This document shows, in pieces, positions 1 through 5,903 of a DNA stretch of 5,903 bases (positions are counted from its first letter, which is position 1; each line of letters starts with the position of its first letter). The stretch is from NCBI GenBank assembly GCA_024642645.1, contig JAHEAS010000247.1:1-5903 (forward strand), read 5' to 3'. The position numbers and the translations under genes were made by a program. The notes under the pieces are model-generated. The model was not told where the DNA came from. It saw only the letters and a list, made by a program, of their open reading frames with translations, and did no database searches. Source of the stretch: Saprospirales bacterium. GTDB lineage: Bacteria > Bacteroidota > Bacteroidia > Chitinophagales > Saprospiraceae.

Positions 1-525
1 CGTAAAAGGACTACTGAAACCAGTTATAAGGAAACTTGGGATAAATACATGCTGAGGAAAGACAAGTTCGTCAGCGAATACATCACTTCTTTAGAGGGGT
101 TTGACAGCATCACTTCTGCTCGCCGGATGGATGCCTTCTTTGAAAGGGAAGTGAACAATGGGTACCTCAGCCTTGAAGTATTTAGTCAAAACATCCTTGA
201 TATTATGGATGACGGCGGCTTCAAGGTCGAGCTGATTATCCAAGGATTTACTAGCCCCAGGGCCAGTGAAGACTACAATTTTGACCTGTCGCAGCGTCGC
301 TCTGATTGTTTAAAAAACCATTTCGAGACTTGGAACGAAGGTGCCTTGAGGCCATATGTGGACAATGGGATGTTGACCATGCAGGTAGTTGGTTACGGGG
401 AAAAGTTAGCTCCTCAGTTTATCAGTGACAAACTTGACGATGAGCGGGGAAGTATCTATTCCGTTGTAGCTTCGTTTGAAAGAAAAGTGGCCATCATCGG
501 TGCTCGGAGGGTTGCAGAGAATTAA
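1..525 (+). CDS. OmpA-like C-terminal domain protein, 5' end outside window
   Basis: The frame is open from the first base, so this is the last 174 residues of a longer protein; the ATG at 49 is an internal methionine. The fragment begins with a helical-looking linker (YKETWDKYMLRKDKF, then MDAFFEREVNNGY at about residues 47-59) followed by an OmpA-like fold: strand VELIIQGF at 76-83, SPRA at 85-88, YNFDLSQRR at 92-100, helix to about 112, then VVGYGE at 129-134 and a final strand RKVAII at 161-166. Known of the family: OmpA C-terminal domains bind peptidoglycan and usually read GHTD and LSxxRA. Here GHTD is replaced by GFTS, so the Asp that normally helps hold the peptide stem is absent, while the Arg of LSxxR is kept. 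In Bacteroidota such domains often end long outer-membrane or periplasmic proteins carrying TPR or PD40 repeats; that part would lie upstream and is not visible. Peptidoglycan binding is therefore uncertain. TAA stop at 523-525. Confidence 0.8.
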   Translation, partial: RKRTTETSYKETWDKYMLRKDKFVSEYITSLEGFDSITSARRMDAFFEREVNNGYLSLEVFSQNILDIMDDGGFKVELIIQGFTSPRASEDYNFDLSQRRSDCLKNHFETWNEGALRPYVDNGMLTMQVVGYGEKLAPQFISDKLDDERGSIYSVVASFERKVAIIGARRVAEN

Positions 526-594
526 CGGGTGAGCCAGTTGAGCGGGGTAATTTCTCACGCTCTCACCCCTCTCATGTGCTAAAAAAGATTATCC
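526..594 (+). other. Intergenic gap with inverted repeat and A-rich leader
   Basis: This 69-base gap separates the OmpA-like gene from the giant gene. GGGTGAG at 527-533 is perfectly complementary to CTCACCC at 562-568, and a second, nested pair exists (GAGCG at 540-544 with CGCTC at 558-562); the two stems share base 562, so they compete or lose one pair. No run of T follows the stem, so it is not a standard intrinsic terminator; it could be a weak terminator, an RNA-processing site or a 5' leader structure. Bases 581-586 are six A, 8 bases before the ATG at 595. No GGAGG-like ribosome binding site is present, which fits Bacteroidota, where A-rich leaders rather than Shine-Dalgarno pairing are usual. 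I could not identify a convincing Bacteroidota -33/-7 promoter. Confidence 0.4.
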
Positions 595-681
595 ATGAAT
601 AAACCATTACGAAATATGCGTAATTTACTTCACACAGCCTTGGTAGTTATAGGCATTTTGTTTGCCTTGCCGCTACATGCT
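595..681 (+). other. Signal peptide of the giant protein
   Basis: Residues 1-29 show a positive n-region (K3, R6, R9), a hydrophobic core from about 14 to 27 (TALVVIGILFALPL) and a small residue at the predicted cut, LHA followed by THIIGG. This is a classical Sec signal with cleavage by signal peptidase I after Ala29. There is no lipobox cysteine, so it is not a lipoprotein. Sec export to the periplasm is the first step expected for type IX secretion substrates. Confidence 0.85.
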
Positions 682-3600
682 ACTCATATCATTGGCGGTG
701 AGTTGAGCTATAAATATGTAGGTAACGACAGCTTTCTCATTACCCTCGACTTGTATCGGGATTGCGGAAGCATCAACAATGAAACCTTTGAGCTTCCATA
801 CGCTAACATAGGAATCTTTACTGAAAACGGGCTTTACTATACGGGCGTTTCGACGACCGAAATGAAGTTGTTTCCCGTTGGTGTTTTTGATACCATTCCG
901 AATAATATTGCTGGGGACCCATGCCTGTTTGTTCCACCAAATGTTTGCGTTCAACATGCCCGCTATCAACGGAAATTTAGGTTGGTTGGCTCGCAAGGCA
1001 TTTACATTACCTACCAGCGCTGCTGTCGGAATTCTGCATTGGACAACATCTTCAACCCACTTGAGACTGGCGCAACTTACTGGATTTATTTGTCGCCATA
1101 TGCCAAAAACCTTCACAACAGCAGCCCACAATTTGGTTTTTACCCCCCAGTGTTTGTTTGTGTAAATTATCCGATTGAACACCCACATGAGGCCACAGAC
1201 ATTGATGGAGATAGTTTAGTGTACAAGTTTTACACGCCATTTAAAGGAGCTTATTACGATTACCCTATTCCAACTCCTGACCAACCGCCTTATGGATCAC
1301 CCTACGAAATTGACGAAATTCAACCGCCTCCTTACGACACAGTCGTTTGGGTTGATCCGCCCTATAACCTGAGTCAATTACTTGGGCCTAGTAGTGACCC
1401 ATTGAGCATCGACCATTTAACCGGACTTATTACCGGATATCCGAGTATCCAAGGCCGTTTCGCGGTGGGCGTTTTGGTAGAAGAATATCGGAATGGGCAG
1501 CTACTTTCCGTGGTGCGACGAGATTTCCAGTACGAAGTCGGGGTTTGTGCCGAGCTAGACGTTCAAATCGTGGCGCCTGATGCACAATGCGACGACCTCA
1601 CAGTTCATTTTGGGAACAACACCAATGTTGCCCAAAATTTTATCTGGTATTTCGACTGGCCAAACCCAACGCCAACCTCCACCGTAAAAGAACCGAACTA
1701 TACCTTTCCGGATACTGGCACCTATATCGTGGCATTGGTGGCTGAACCCGTTGGGCAATGCGTGGACACAGCATTCCATGAAATTTACCTCCAGTACAAC
1801 TCATTGACCCCTGACTTCGAATGGCAAACTTTTGACTGTTCCAGCCAGTCGGTGTTGGTGTTGCAAGATATTTCCACCGATAACGTTTCGCCCGTAATAG
1901 GATGGAACTGGACGGTAACTTTTGGCACCACCACACTTACTTCCAGTCTTCAAAATCCCGTTTTCCAAATACCAAACCCATCCAGCGGAACCATTTCGCT
2001 CACTGCTAATTCAGTGAACGGCTGTGAGCAAACCAAAACGGTCAACTTTACCTCCGGTGGCAATAACCCAGGAGATGATTTGCCCAGTGTCGTCCAGATT
2101 TGTTTGGGTGAAACAGCTCAACTCAACCCTGCTGGCGACATGCCTGGTTTCACCTTTCATTGGGCACCGCCAGTGCCAGTTGGTCAGCAAAACCTGGCCA
2201 ACCCCAGCGTTGCACCATTGCAAACAACTTCCTACACGGTAACTATAACAGGCTACAGCGGCCTTTGTCAAACAGTGGCAACAGTGCAGGTGGAAGTGTT
2301 CACGCCGGTCCAGTTGGCCTTCGTGCCGGATGCAGATTGCGATGGCAGGGTGATTCATTTTGTCAATCAAAGCCAATTCGCTCCTTTTGGCTACTTCTGG
2401 GATTTTGGTGATATAACAACTACGAGTGACACCTCCAGCTTAACGAATCCAACCTGGACTTATCCAACTTATGGGGATTATACCATAACACTTATGACCG
2501 CTCCGAATGCTGCCTGCAAGGACACCATTCAACAAACGATTTCCTCAACATTGAAAACGCTGGAGCCCGGTTTTAGCTACCATTACAATGGTTGCAACGA
2601 AAACGCTGTCTCCATTAAGTTTTTTGACCAAACGTTCAACAGCGAAGGCGATACCCAAGGTTGGAACTGGACTTTTACAGGAACTGCAACTGGAACCTCC
2701 ACCCAGATGAACCCGACTATCACGGTGCAGCAGGAAGGTTGGCTTTATGTGACCTTAAAGGTAACGACAGGGGAAAACTGTGTGGCGACGACTGCGCTCG
2801 ATTCACTTTGGATTGACTTGACAGAGCTGCCATACCTTGAGGATGGGAGTGAAGTCATCGGCTGCATCAATGGTGGTGTTTGTCTCAACGTAGGCGGCGA
2901 CACAACCTATATTTACCATTGGTCGCCCGCCATTCCGGGCTGCGACGACTGCCCAAGCCCTTGCGTAAATCCTTCACAAACAACGATTTACACCGTGGAG
3001 GTTATCAATCCGAACGGAGCGGACACCTGCGCCATCGTTCGCCAAATTAACGTGATTGTTCCACCTGACGTGAACTTGGTTGGCAGTGCGGATGTGCAAA
3101 CTTGCGATACCACTGCTACGCTCACAGCCTCGGCAGGCATGTTGCCAGTTACTTACGCTTGGTTTGATGAAAATGGCACGCAAGTAGCAGGCGACGTAAC
3201 CTCCATAACGGTCACGGTCTCAGGCTACGACTACTACATCGTCCGTGCGACGGACCCGCTTGGCTGTTACTGGTACGATACCATTCAGGTGGTAGGCGGC
3301 CCGGTCGACATCGAGGCGGTGGGTGACCAAATCAAATGCTCAAACGAACCGCTCAACATCTACGCCACAAACCTGGACTTGAACGATACCTTGGTTTGGA
3401 GCTGGACGCCAGTTGATATCTTCAGCGGGCCGACCGATGTGCCCAATCCGACCGTGCTGATTGTGCCCGGTGCTCGTTGGCTCTACGTAGAGGCTACCAA
3501 CCAGTTTGGTTGCTCCGCAATGGATAGCGTGTACATGGCCGTGGTGGATACCGCCAACGTCCTGGATTTTAATTACCTGGTTGAATGTAACGGCAGCACC

Positions 3601-5903
3601 GTGCAGTTCATCAACACCAGTACCAACGCCTTTAATTACTCGTGGGATTTTGGCGACCCCACCATGACGGACGACACTTCGCACCTCGATAATCCAATTT
3701 ATACCTATCCGGGCATTGGCACCTACACGGTGCACCTCACGATGGATTTCGACCTGGCTTGTGTGGATACACTTGTGAAGGATATCACGCTGGTTTCTAC
3801 CCAATTTATACCCAATTTTACTTACGAATACCTAGCCTGCGATGTGGATAGCGTGGACGTTCAATTCCATGATGCCACCACAATTTTGCAGACAGGCATT
3901 ACGATTGACAGTTTCTTTTGGGTGACGAGCAATGGCGATACCTCAAGCCTGCCTTCTCCCATATTCACGGTTTATGCTGGTGAAACCTTTGAGGTGACGA
4001 TGAATATTTTTACCAACAACGGCTGCGATGGCGCCGTAACGAGAGACTTGAAACTTGAATTTATCGAAATAAATTTCTCAGATTCGCTCGTGCTGTGTCT
4101 GGGTGATTCGACAGCGTTGAACCCCTTCGGGAACACAACCTACCAATACAACTGGACACCCAACATAGCCATCAGTAACACCAATGTGGCCAATCCGACC
4201 GTGTGGCCATCTCAAACGACGGTTTACTCAGTTGAAATCACAAATTTCTCGCCCGATACCTGCTCTGTGACAAGGACGGTGACGGTTTTTGTACCAGAAA
4301 AGGTCAACGTTGTAGTGCCACCTGATACGTTAACTTGTGGAACGCCAGTTACACTTTGCGCAGCAGCCAATTTGCAAAACCTTGATTACGATTGGATGGC
4401 AATGCCTGGCGGCTTTATCGGCAGCGGGGCCTGCCTCACGGTGCTGCCCTCCGCTGACACCGACTACGAGGTGACCGCCACAGACCAATATGGTTGCTTT
4501 GATAAGGACACCATCTTCGTGGCTGACGAATCCGTTAAGATAAATTGGCAACAAGCAGGCACTGAATGCCCTGAGACGGAGATACAGCTGACAGTAAACA
4601 ACCTTGTGAGCGACCACAACCTGAGTTATATTTGGTCTGCGACACCGCCGGGCCAAGTACTGCCACCAGCCATGGGCTCAACAGTGACCGTTGTGACCGC
4701 ACCCGCTGCTTTGGCAGCCAACTACAGTGTTACCGTAACCAACCAGTTTGGCTGCACGAAGTCGCTTACACAGGCTATTTCGAGCTATAATTTTGTGCCA
4801 ACGGTCGTGGAGAATGTAGACGTGTGCCCTGGTGTTGGCGAGGCACTTAACCCCGGTGCAAACCCGAACTTGGATTATGTTTGGACGCCAGGAACAGGAC
4901 TTAGCTGCACAAATTGCCCAAATCCAACCGTAACCGTTTCACAATCAATAATTTATACGGTGACCGTAAGTGACAACTTCGGGCTTGACCAATGCCAAGA
5001 AGTAATTCAGGTGAATGTTACTTCTGCACCAATTATCCAAATCACGGAAACAGTGGATACCTTTACTTGTGGCGTACCGATTGTGATTTCCGCTCAAACG
5101 AACGTGGTATCGCCAATTTTGACATGGAAGGATGAGGCTGGTAACCCGCTTGGCAGCCAACCAACATTAACTGTTGACCCGGATAGCTCCGCCACTTACA
5201 CTATTTGTGTGACTGACGCCTTTGGTTGCTCCGCAACTGACGAGGTGGTTGTCGCAAATAATCAGCTTGACATTTTGCTGGATGGCAACGGAGTAATTGA
5301 CACTTGCCCGATGCCGAACTACAATATCTGTGTCACCAATCTCGATATCAACGATATTTTGACTTTCGACTGGACAGCCTCCAGCGGTGGCACCATCCTC
5401 AGCGGAGGCGACACGGCTTGCCCAAGCGTGACTTCGCAGCAGGGCGTCACCTCGAACTTTCAAGTTTTAGTGACGAACCAGTATGGGTGCAGCGAGACTC
5501 GGGACTTTGATGTGACTACTTATGTTTTTGACCCAATGGCAAGAGACATCGTGGATATTTGTCCCGATGTGCCAACGCCTATCAACCCAGAGGCCGCTGG
5601 TTCTATTTTGAGCTACTTTTGGTCGCCAATGGTTGGGCTTGACTGCTATGACTGCCCGAACCCAGTGGCCACGCTCGATGCCAACCAGATTTATACGGTG
5701 ACCATTCAGGGCTTCAACGGTGCTGATACCTGCTCATTTGCCCAAACCGTGCAGGTACGGGTGATGCCAAAGCACAACCTGACCACCAGTCCCGTTGATA
5801 CCGTGCTTTGCGACAGCATTGATTTAACGTTGACATCATTTTATACTTCCAATGTCATTTCGGGGCTTGTCTGGTCGCAGTCGTTGGATTTCTCCAACCC
5901 GCT
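595..5903 (+). CDS. Giant secreted PKD/Ig-like repeat protein, 3' end outside window
   Basis: One frame stays open from the ATG at 595 to the window edge: 1769 full codons and two bases. The in-frame TAA at 580-582 sits just upstream, so 595 is the first possible ATG; ATG 616 (Met8) is a weaker alternative that shortens the signal peptide's n-region. Order of parts: signal peptide 1-29, conserved N-terminal domain about 30-318, then repeats A-R from about 320 to the edge, each about 83 residues with a core Trp and paired Cys. Two repeats carry the classical PKD motif WDFGD (602-606 and 1017-1021). The composition is rich in Thr, Val, Asn and Asp with few Lys/Arg, typical of extracellular beta-sandwich proteins. 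In Bacteroidota, proteins with this N-terminus and PKD arrays usually end in a type IX secretion sorting domain of the gliding-motility-associated type; here that end is missing, so export by this route is inferred. The likely role is surface adhesion, gliding or matrix; no enzyme domain is visible in this part. Confidence 0.92.
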   Translation, partial: MNKPLRNMRNLLHTALVVIGILFALPLHATHIIGGELSYKYVGNDSFLITLDLYRDCGSINNETFELPYANIGIFTENGLYYTGVSTTEMKLFPVGVFDTIPNNIAGDPCLFVPPNVCVQHARYQRKFRLVGSQGIYITYQRCCRNSALDNIFNPLETGATYWIYLSPYAKNLHNSSPQFGFYPPVFVCVNYPIEHPHEATDIDGDSLVYKFYTPFKGAYYDYPIPTPDQPPYGSPYEIDEIQPPPYDTVVWVDPPYNLSQLLGPSSDPLSIDHLTGLITGYPSIQGRFAVGVLVEEYRNGQLLSVVRRDFQYEVGVCAELDVQIVAPDAQCDDLTVHFGNNTNVAQNFIWYFDWPNPTPTSTVKEPNYTFPDTGTYIVALVAEPVGQCVDTAFHEIYLQYNSLTPDFEWQTFDCSSQSVLVLQDISTDNVSPVIGWNWTVTFGTTTLTSSLQNPVFQIPNPSSGTISLTANSVNGCEQTKTVNFTSGGNNPGDDLPSVVQICLGETAQLNPAGDMPGFTFHWAPPVPVGQQNLANPSVAPLQTTSYTVTITGYSGLCQTVATVQVEVFTPVQLAFVPDADCDGRVIHFVNQSQFAPFGYFWDFGDITTTSDTSSLTNPTWTYPTYGDYTITLMTAPNAACKDTIQQTISSTLKTLEPGFSYHYNGCNENAVSIKFFDQTFNSEGDTQGWNWTFTGTATGTSTQMNPTITVQQEGWLYVTLKVTTGENCVATTALDSLWIDLTELPYLEDGSEVIGCINGGVCLNVGGDTTYIYHWSPAIPGCDDCPSPCVNPSQTTIYTVEVINPNGADTCAIVRQINVIVPPDVNLVGSADVQTCDTTATLTASAGMLPVTYAWFDENGTQVAGDVTSITVTVSGYDYYIVRATDPLGCYWYDTIQVVGGPVDIEAVGDQIKCSNEPLNIYATNLDLNDTLVWSWTPVDIFSGPTDVPNPTVLIVPGARWLYVEATNQFGCSAMDSVYMAVVDTANVLDFNYLVECNGSTVQFINTSTNAFNYSWDFGDPTMTDDTSHLDNPIYTYPGIGTYTVHLTMDFDLACVDTLVKDITLVSTQFIPNFTYEYLACDVDSVDVQFHDATTILQTGITIDSFFWVTSNGDTSSLPSPIFTVYAGETFEVTMNIFTNNGCDGAVTRDLKLEFIEINFSDSLVLCLGDSTALNPFGNTTYQYNWTPNIAISNTNVANPTVWPSQTTVYSVEITNFSPDTCSVTRTVTVFVPEKVNVVVPPDTLTCGTPVTLCAAANLQNLDYDWMAMPGGFIGSGACLTVLPSADTDYEVTATDQYGCFDKDTIFVADESVKINWQQAGTECPETEIQLTVNNLVSDHNLSYIWSATPPGQVLPPAMGSTVTVVTAPAALAANYSVTVTNQFGCTKSLTQAISSYNFVPTVVENVDVCPGVGEALNPGANPNLDYVWTPGTGLSCTNCPNPTVTVSQSIIYTVTVSDNFGLDQCQEVIQVNVTSAPIIQITETVDTFTCGVPIVISAQTNVVSPILTWKDEAGNPLGSQPTLTVDPDSSATYTICVTDAFGCSATDEVVVANNQLDILLDGNGVIDTCPMPNYNICVTNLDINDILTFDWTASSGGTILSGGDTACPSVTSQQGVTSNFQVLVTNQYGCSETRDFDVTTYVFDPMARDIVDICPDVPTPINPEAAGSILSYFWSPMVGLDCYDCPNPVATLDANQIYTVTIQGFNGADTCSFAQTVQVRVMPKHNLTTSPVDTVLCDSIDLTLTSFYTSNVISGLVWSQSLDFSNP
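682..1548 (+). other. Conserved N-terminal domain of giant Bacteroidota surface proteins
   Basis: Residues 30-318 start THIIGGELSYKYVGND immediately after the signal cleavage site and end at RRDFQYEVGVC (308-318). Marks along it are LDLYRDC (51-57), a Cys pair near 110 and 117, YQRCCRN (140-146) with two adjacent Cys, an acidic loop ATDIDGDSLVY (200-210) resembling calcium-binding DxDGD loops, a Pro/Tyr-rich stretch (about 223-255, with three PPY-type motifs and DTVVW), TGLITGYPSIQGRFAVGVLVEEYR (about 293-300 at its VLVEEYR end), and a final strand. From memory of the family, this combination recurs at the N-terminus of many large PKD and gliding-motility-associated proteins in Bacteroidota, but I know of no defined biochemical function. 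It probably forms a beta-rich cap or head stabilised by disulfides; that structure is inference. Confidence 0.75.
1552..2307 (+). repeat. Super-repeat unit 1: domains A (P1), B (P2), C (T1)
   Basis: Three repeats, with core Trp at residues 351, 439 and 523. A (about 320-400) is a divergent PKD domain: the WDFGD position reads WYFDW, but the late PDTGTYIVALV strand is standard PKD. B (about 401-488) has PDFEW at its start and GWNWTV at its core, matching domain E's GWNWTF. C (about 489-571) has ICLGE, FHWAP and NPSVAP then TTSYTVTI, matching domain K. Cys pairs are 332/389, 416/478 and 503/558. The unit ends after T1 and goes straight into a new P1 domain, so T2 and T3 are lacking here compared with units 2 and 3. 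Confidence 0.75.
2308..3555 (+). repeat. Super-repeat unit 2: domains D (P1), E (P2), F (T1), G (T2), H (T3)
   Basis: This is the first full five-domain unit, 416 residues, with core Trp at 602, 692, 776, 856 and 937. D is a canonical PKD (WDFGD at 602-606, then SLTNPTWTYPTYGDYTITL-type ending). E is PKD-like with GWNWTF. F carries six cysteines including a CDDCPSPC cluster at 783-790 and ends in TIYTVEV. G opens with TCDTTATLTA, has the AWFDENG core and ends ATDPLGC. H opens with KCSNEPLNIYATNLDLND, has the WSWTP core and ends ATNQFGCSA. Each domain aligns by eye with its counterpart in unit 3. Confidence 0.8.
3556..4797 (+). repeat. Super-repeat unit 3: domains I (P1), J (P2), K (T1), L (T2), M (T3)
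   Basis: This is the second full unit, 414 residues, in the same order as unit 2, with core Trp at 1017, 1109, 1187, 1267 and 1347. I is a canonical PKD (WDFGDP, then HLDNPIYTYPGIGTYTVHL-type ending) and parallels D closely. J opens FIPNFTYEY like E's PGFSYHY and has the FFW core. K has LCLGD, YNWTP and NPTVWP then TTVYSVEI, like C. L has TCGTPVTL and ends TATDQYGC; it carries two extra Cys (1255, 1280). M has ECPETEIQL, YIWSATPPG and ends TVTNQFGC. Confidence 0.8.
4798..5529 (+). repeat. Super-repeat unit 4: domains N (T1), O (T2), P (T3), without PKD pair
   Basis: Three repeats over 244 residues, with core Trp at 1430, 1511 and 1593. N has VCPGVGEALNP, YVWTP and LSCTNCPNP then IIYTVTV. O has FTCGVPIVI, LTWKDEAGN and ends TDAFGCSA. 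P has DTCPMPNYNICVTNLDIND, FDWTASSGG and ends VTNQYGCSE; its opening matches domain H (both have TNLDxND) and it has an extra Cys pair (1579, 1609). The P1 and P2 domains that open units 1-3 are absent between M and N. Confidence 0.78.
5530..5903 (+). repeat. Super-repeat unit 5, cut by the window: domains Q (T1), R (T2, partial)
   Basis: Q (about 1646-1727, core Trp 1676) has DICPDVPTPINP, YFWSP and LDCYDCPNP then QIYTVTI, followed by NGADTC at 1708-1713; it matches N, and its NGADTC is also found in domain F. R begins about 1728 with VLCDSIDLTLTS and reaches its core Trp at 1760 (LVWSQS) before the window ends. As in unit 4, no PKD pair precedes it. The array clearly continues beyond the window. 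Confidence 0.72.

Noticed and set aside
49..525. A complete 158-residue gene starting at ATG 49
   Set aside because: The frame is open back to base 1 and the residues before Met17 of the fragment continue the same kind of helical sequence. The gene is a C-terminal part of a longer one.
538..555. Bacteroidota-type promoter (TTG followed by TAATTTCT)
   Set aside because: The spacing between the two elements is far shorter than the usual 19-21 bases and the second element lacks the final TTTG, so it is not called.
526..594. Intrinsic terminator after the OmpA-like gene
   Set aside because: A stem exists, but it is followed by TCTCATGTGCT and not by a T-run, so I list it only as a possible structure.
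673..1188. A 171-residue minus-strand frame
   Set aside because: It lies opposite the conserved N-terminal domain of the giant protein, has no recognisable domain and no start context; it is a shadow.
2011..2376. Minus- and plus-strand short frames in other phases around domains B-D
   Set aside because: All overlap the well-supported frame-1 protein and show no family-like sequence.
3340..3804. A 154-residue minus-strand frame rich in His, Val and Gly
   Set aside because: It is antisense to domains H and I, including the WDFGD PKD motif. Its His/Val/Gly bias is the reverse complement of the Asp, Asn and Thr codons of the real gene.
3496..5236. Recent tandem DNA duplication between repeats
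   Set aside because: The longest identical stretches I found are 14-16 bases, such as those at 3505-3520 and 5221-5236 encoding FGCSA. The similarity is at protein level, so the duplications are old.
595..5903. Assignment as SprB, the gliding adhesin
   Set aside because: The architecture is of the same broad kind, but giant PKD/Ig repeat proteins are numerous in Bacteroidota, the C-terminus is missing, and no specific SprB feature or neighbouring sprC/sprD gene is visible.
1..5903. CRISPR array, tRNA, rRNA, insertion sequence or phage elements
   Set aside because: No regularly spaced identical repeats, clover-leaf sequence, transposase motif or terminal inverted repeats were seen; the window is almost wholly coding.

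Overview
The window is 5903 bases of ordinary protein-coding DNA, all on the + strand, and holds two genes that are both cut by the window edges. It suggests a Bacteroidota genome, most likely a Saprospiria- or Cytophagia-like environmental lineage. The grounds are the type of OmpA-like protein at the left edge, the HIIGGE-type N-terminus and PKD/Ig-like repeat architecture of the large protein, and the lack of a Shine-Dalgarno motif before its start, where there is an A-rich leader instead. Base composition is near balanced. The taxonomic call is inference from protein style, not from a search.

Layout. Bases 1-525 encode the last 174 residues of a protein ending in a degenerate OmpA-like domain; its start lies upstream of the window. 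Bases 526-594 are a short intergenic gap with an imperfect inverted repeat and an A-rich stretch. From 595 to the last base runs one uninterrupted reading frame of 1769 complete codons plus two bases, with no stop codon. I translated it codon by codon, and it accounts for 90% of the window. Because it does not terminate inside the window, a list of closed ORFs misses it and shows only its shadows.

The large protein has a signal peptide (residues 1-29), a conserved N-terminal domain of about 290 residues with the motifs HIIGGE, YQRCCRN and ATDIDGDSLVY, and then at least 18 beta-sandwich-type repeats (PKD and Ig-like) of about 83 residues, lettered A to R here. These repeats are not a simple tandem series. 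They fall into five recognisable types (P1 PKD, P2 PKD-like, T1, T2, T3) arranged as P1-P2-T1 | P1-P2-T1-T2-T3 | P1-P2-T1-T2-T3 | T1-T2-T3 | T1-T2..., a higher-order repeat with a period of about 410-417 residues in its full form.

How the parts may work together (inference): the large protein looks like a giant secreted or surface-exposed adhesin-like protein of the kind exported by the type IX secretion system, with its sorting domain expected beyond the right edge. The OmpA-like protein would be envelope-associated. They lie on the same strand 69 bases apart, so co-transcription is possible but not shown.
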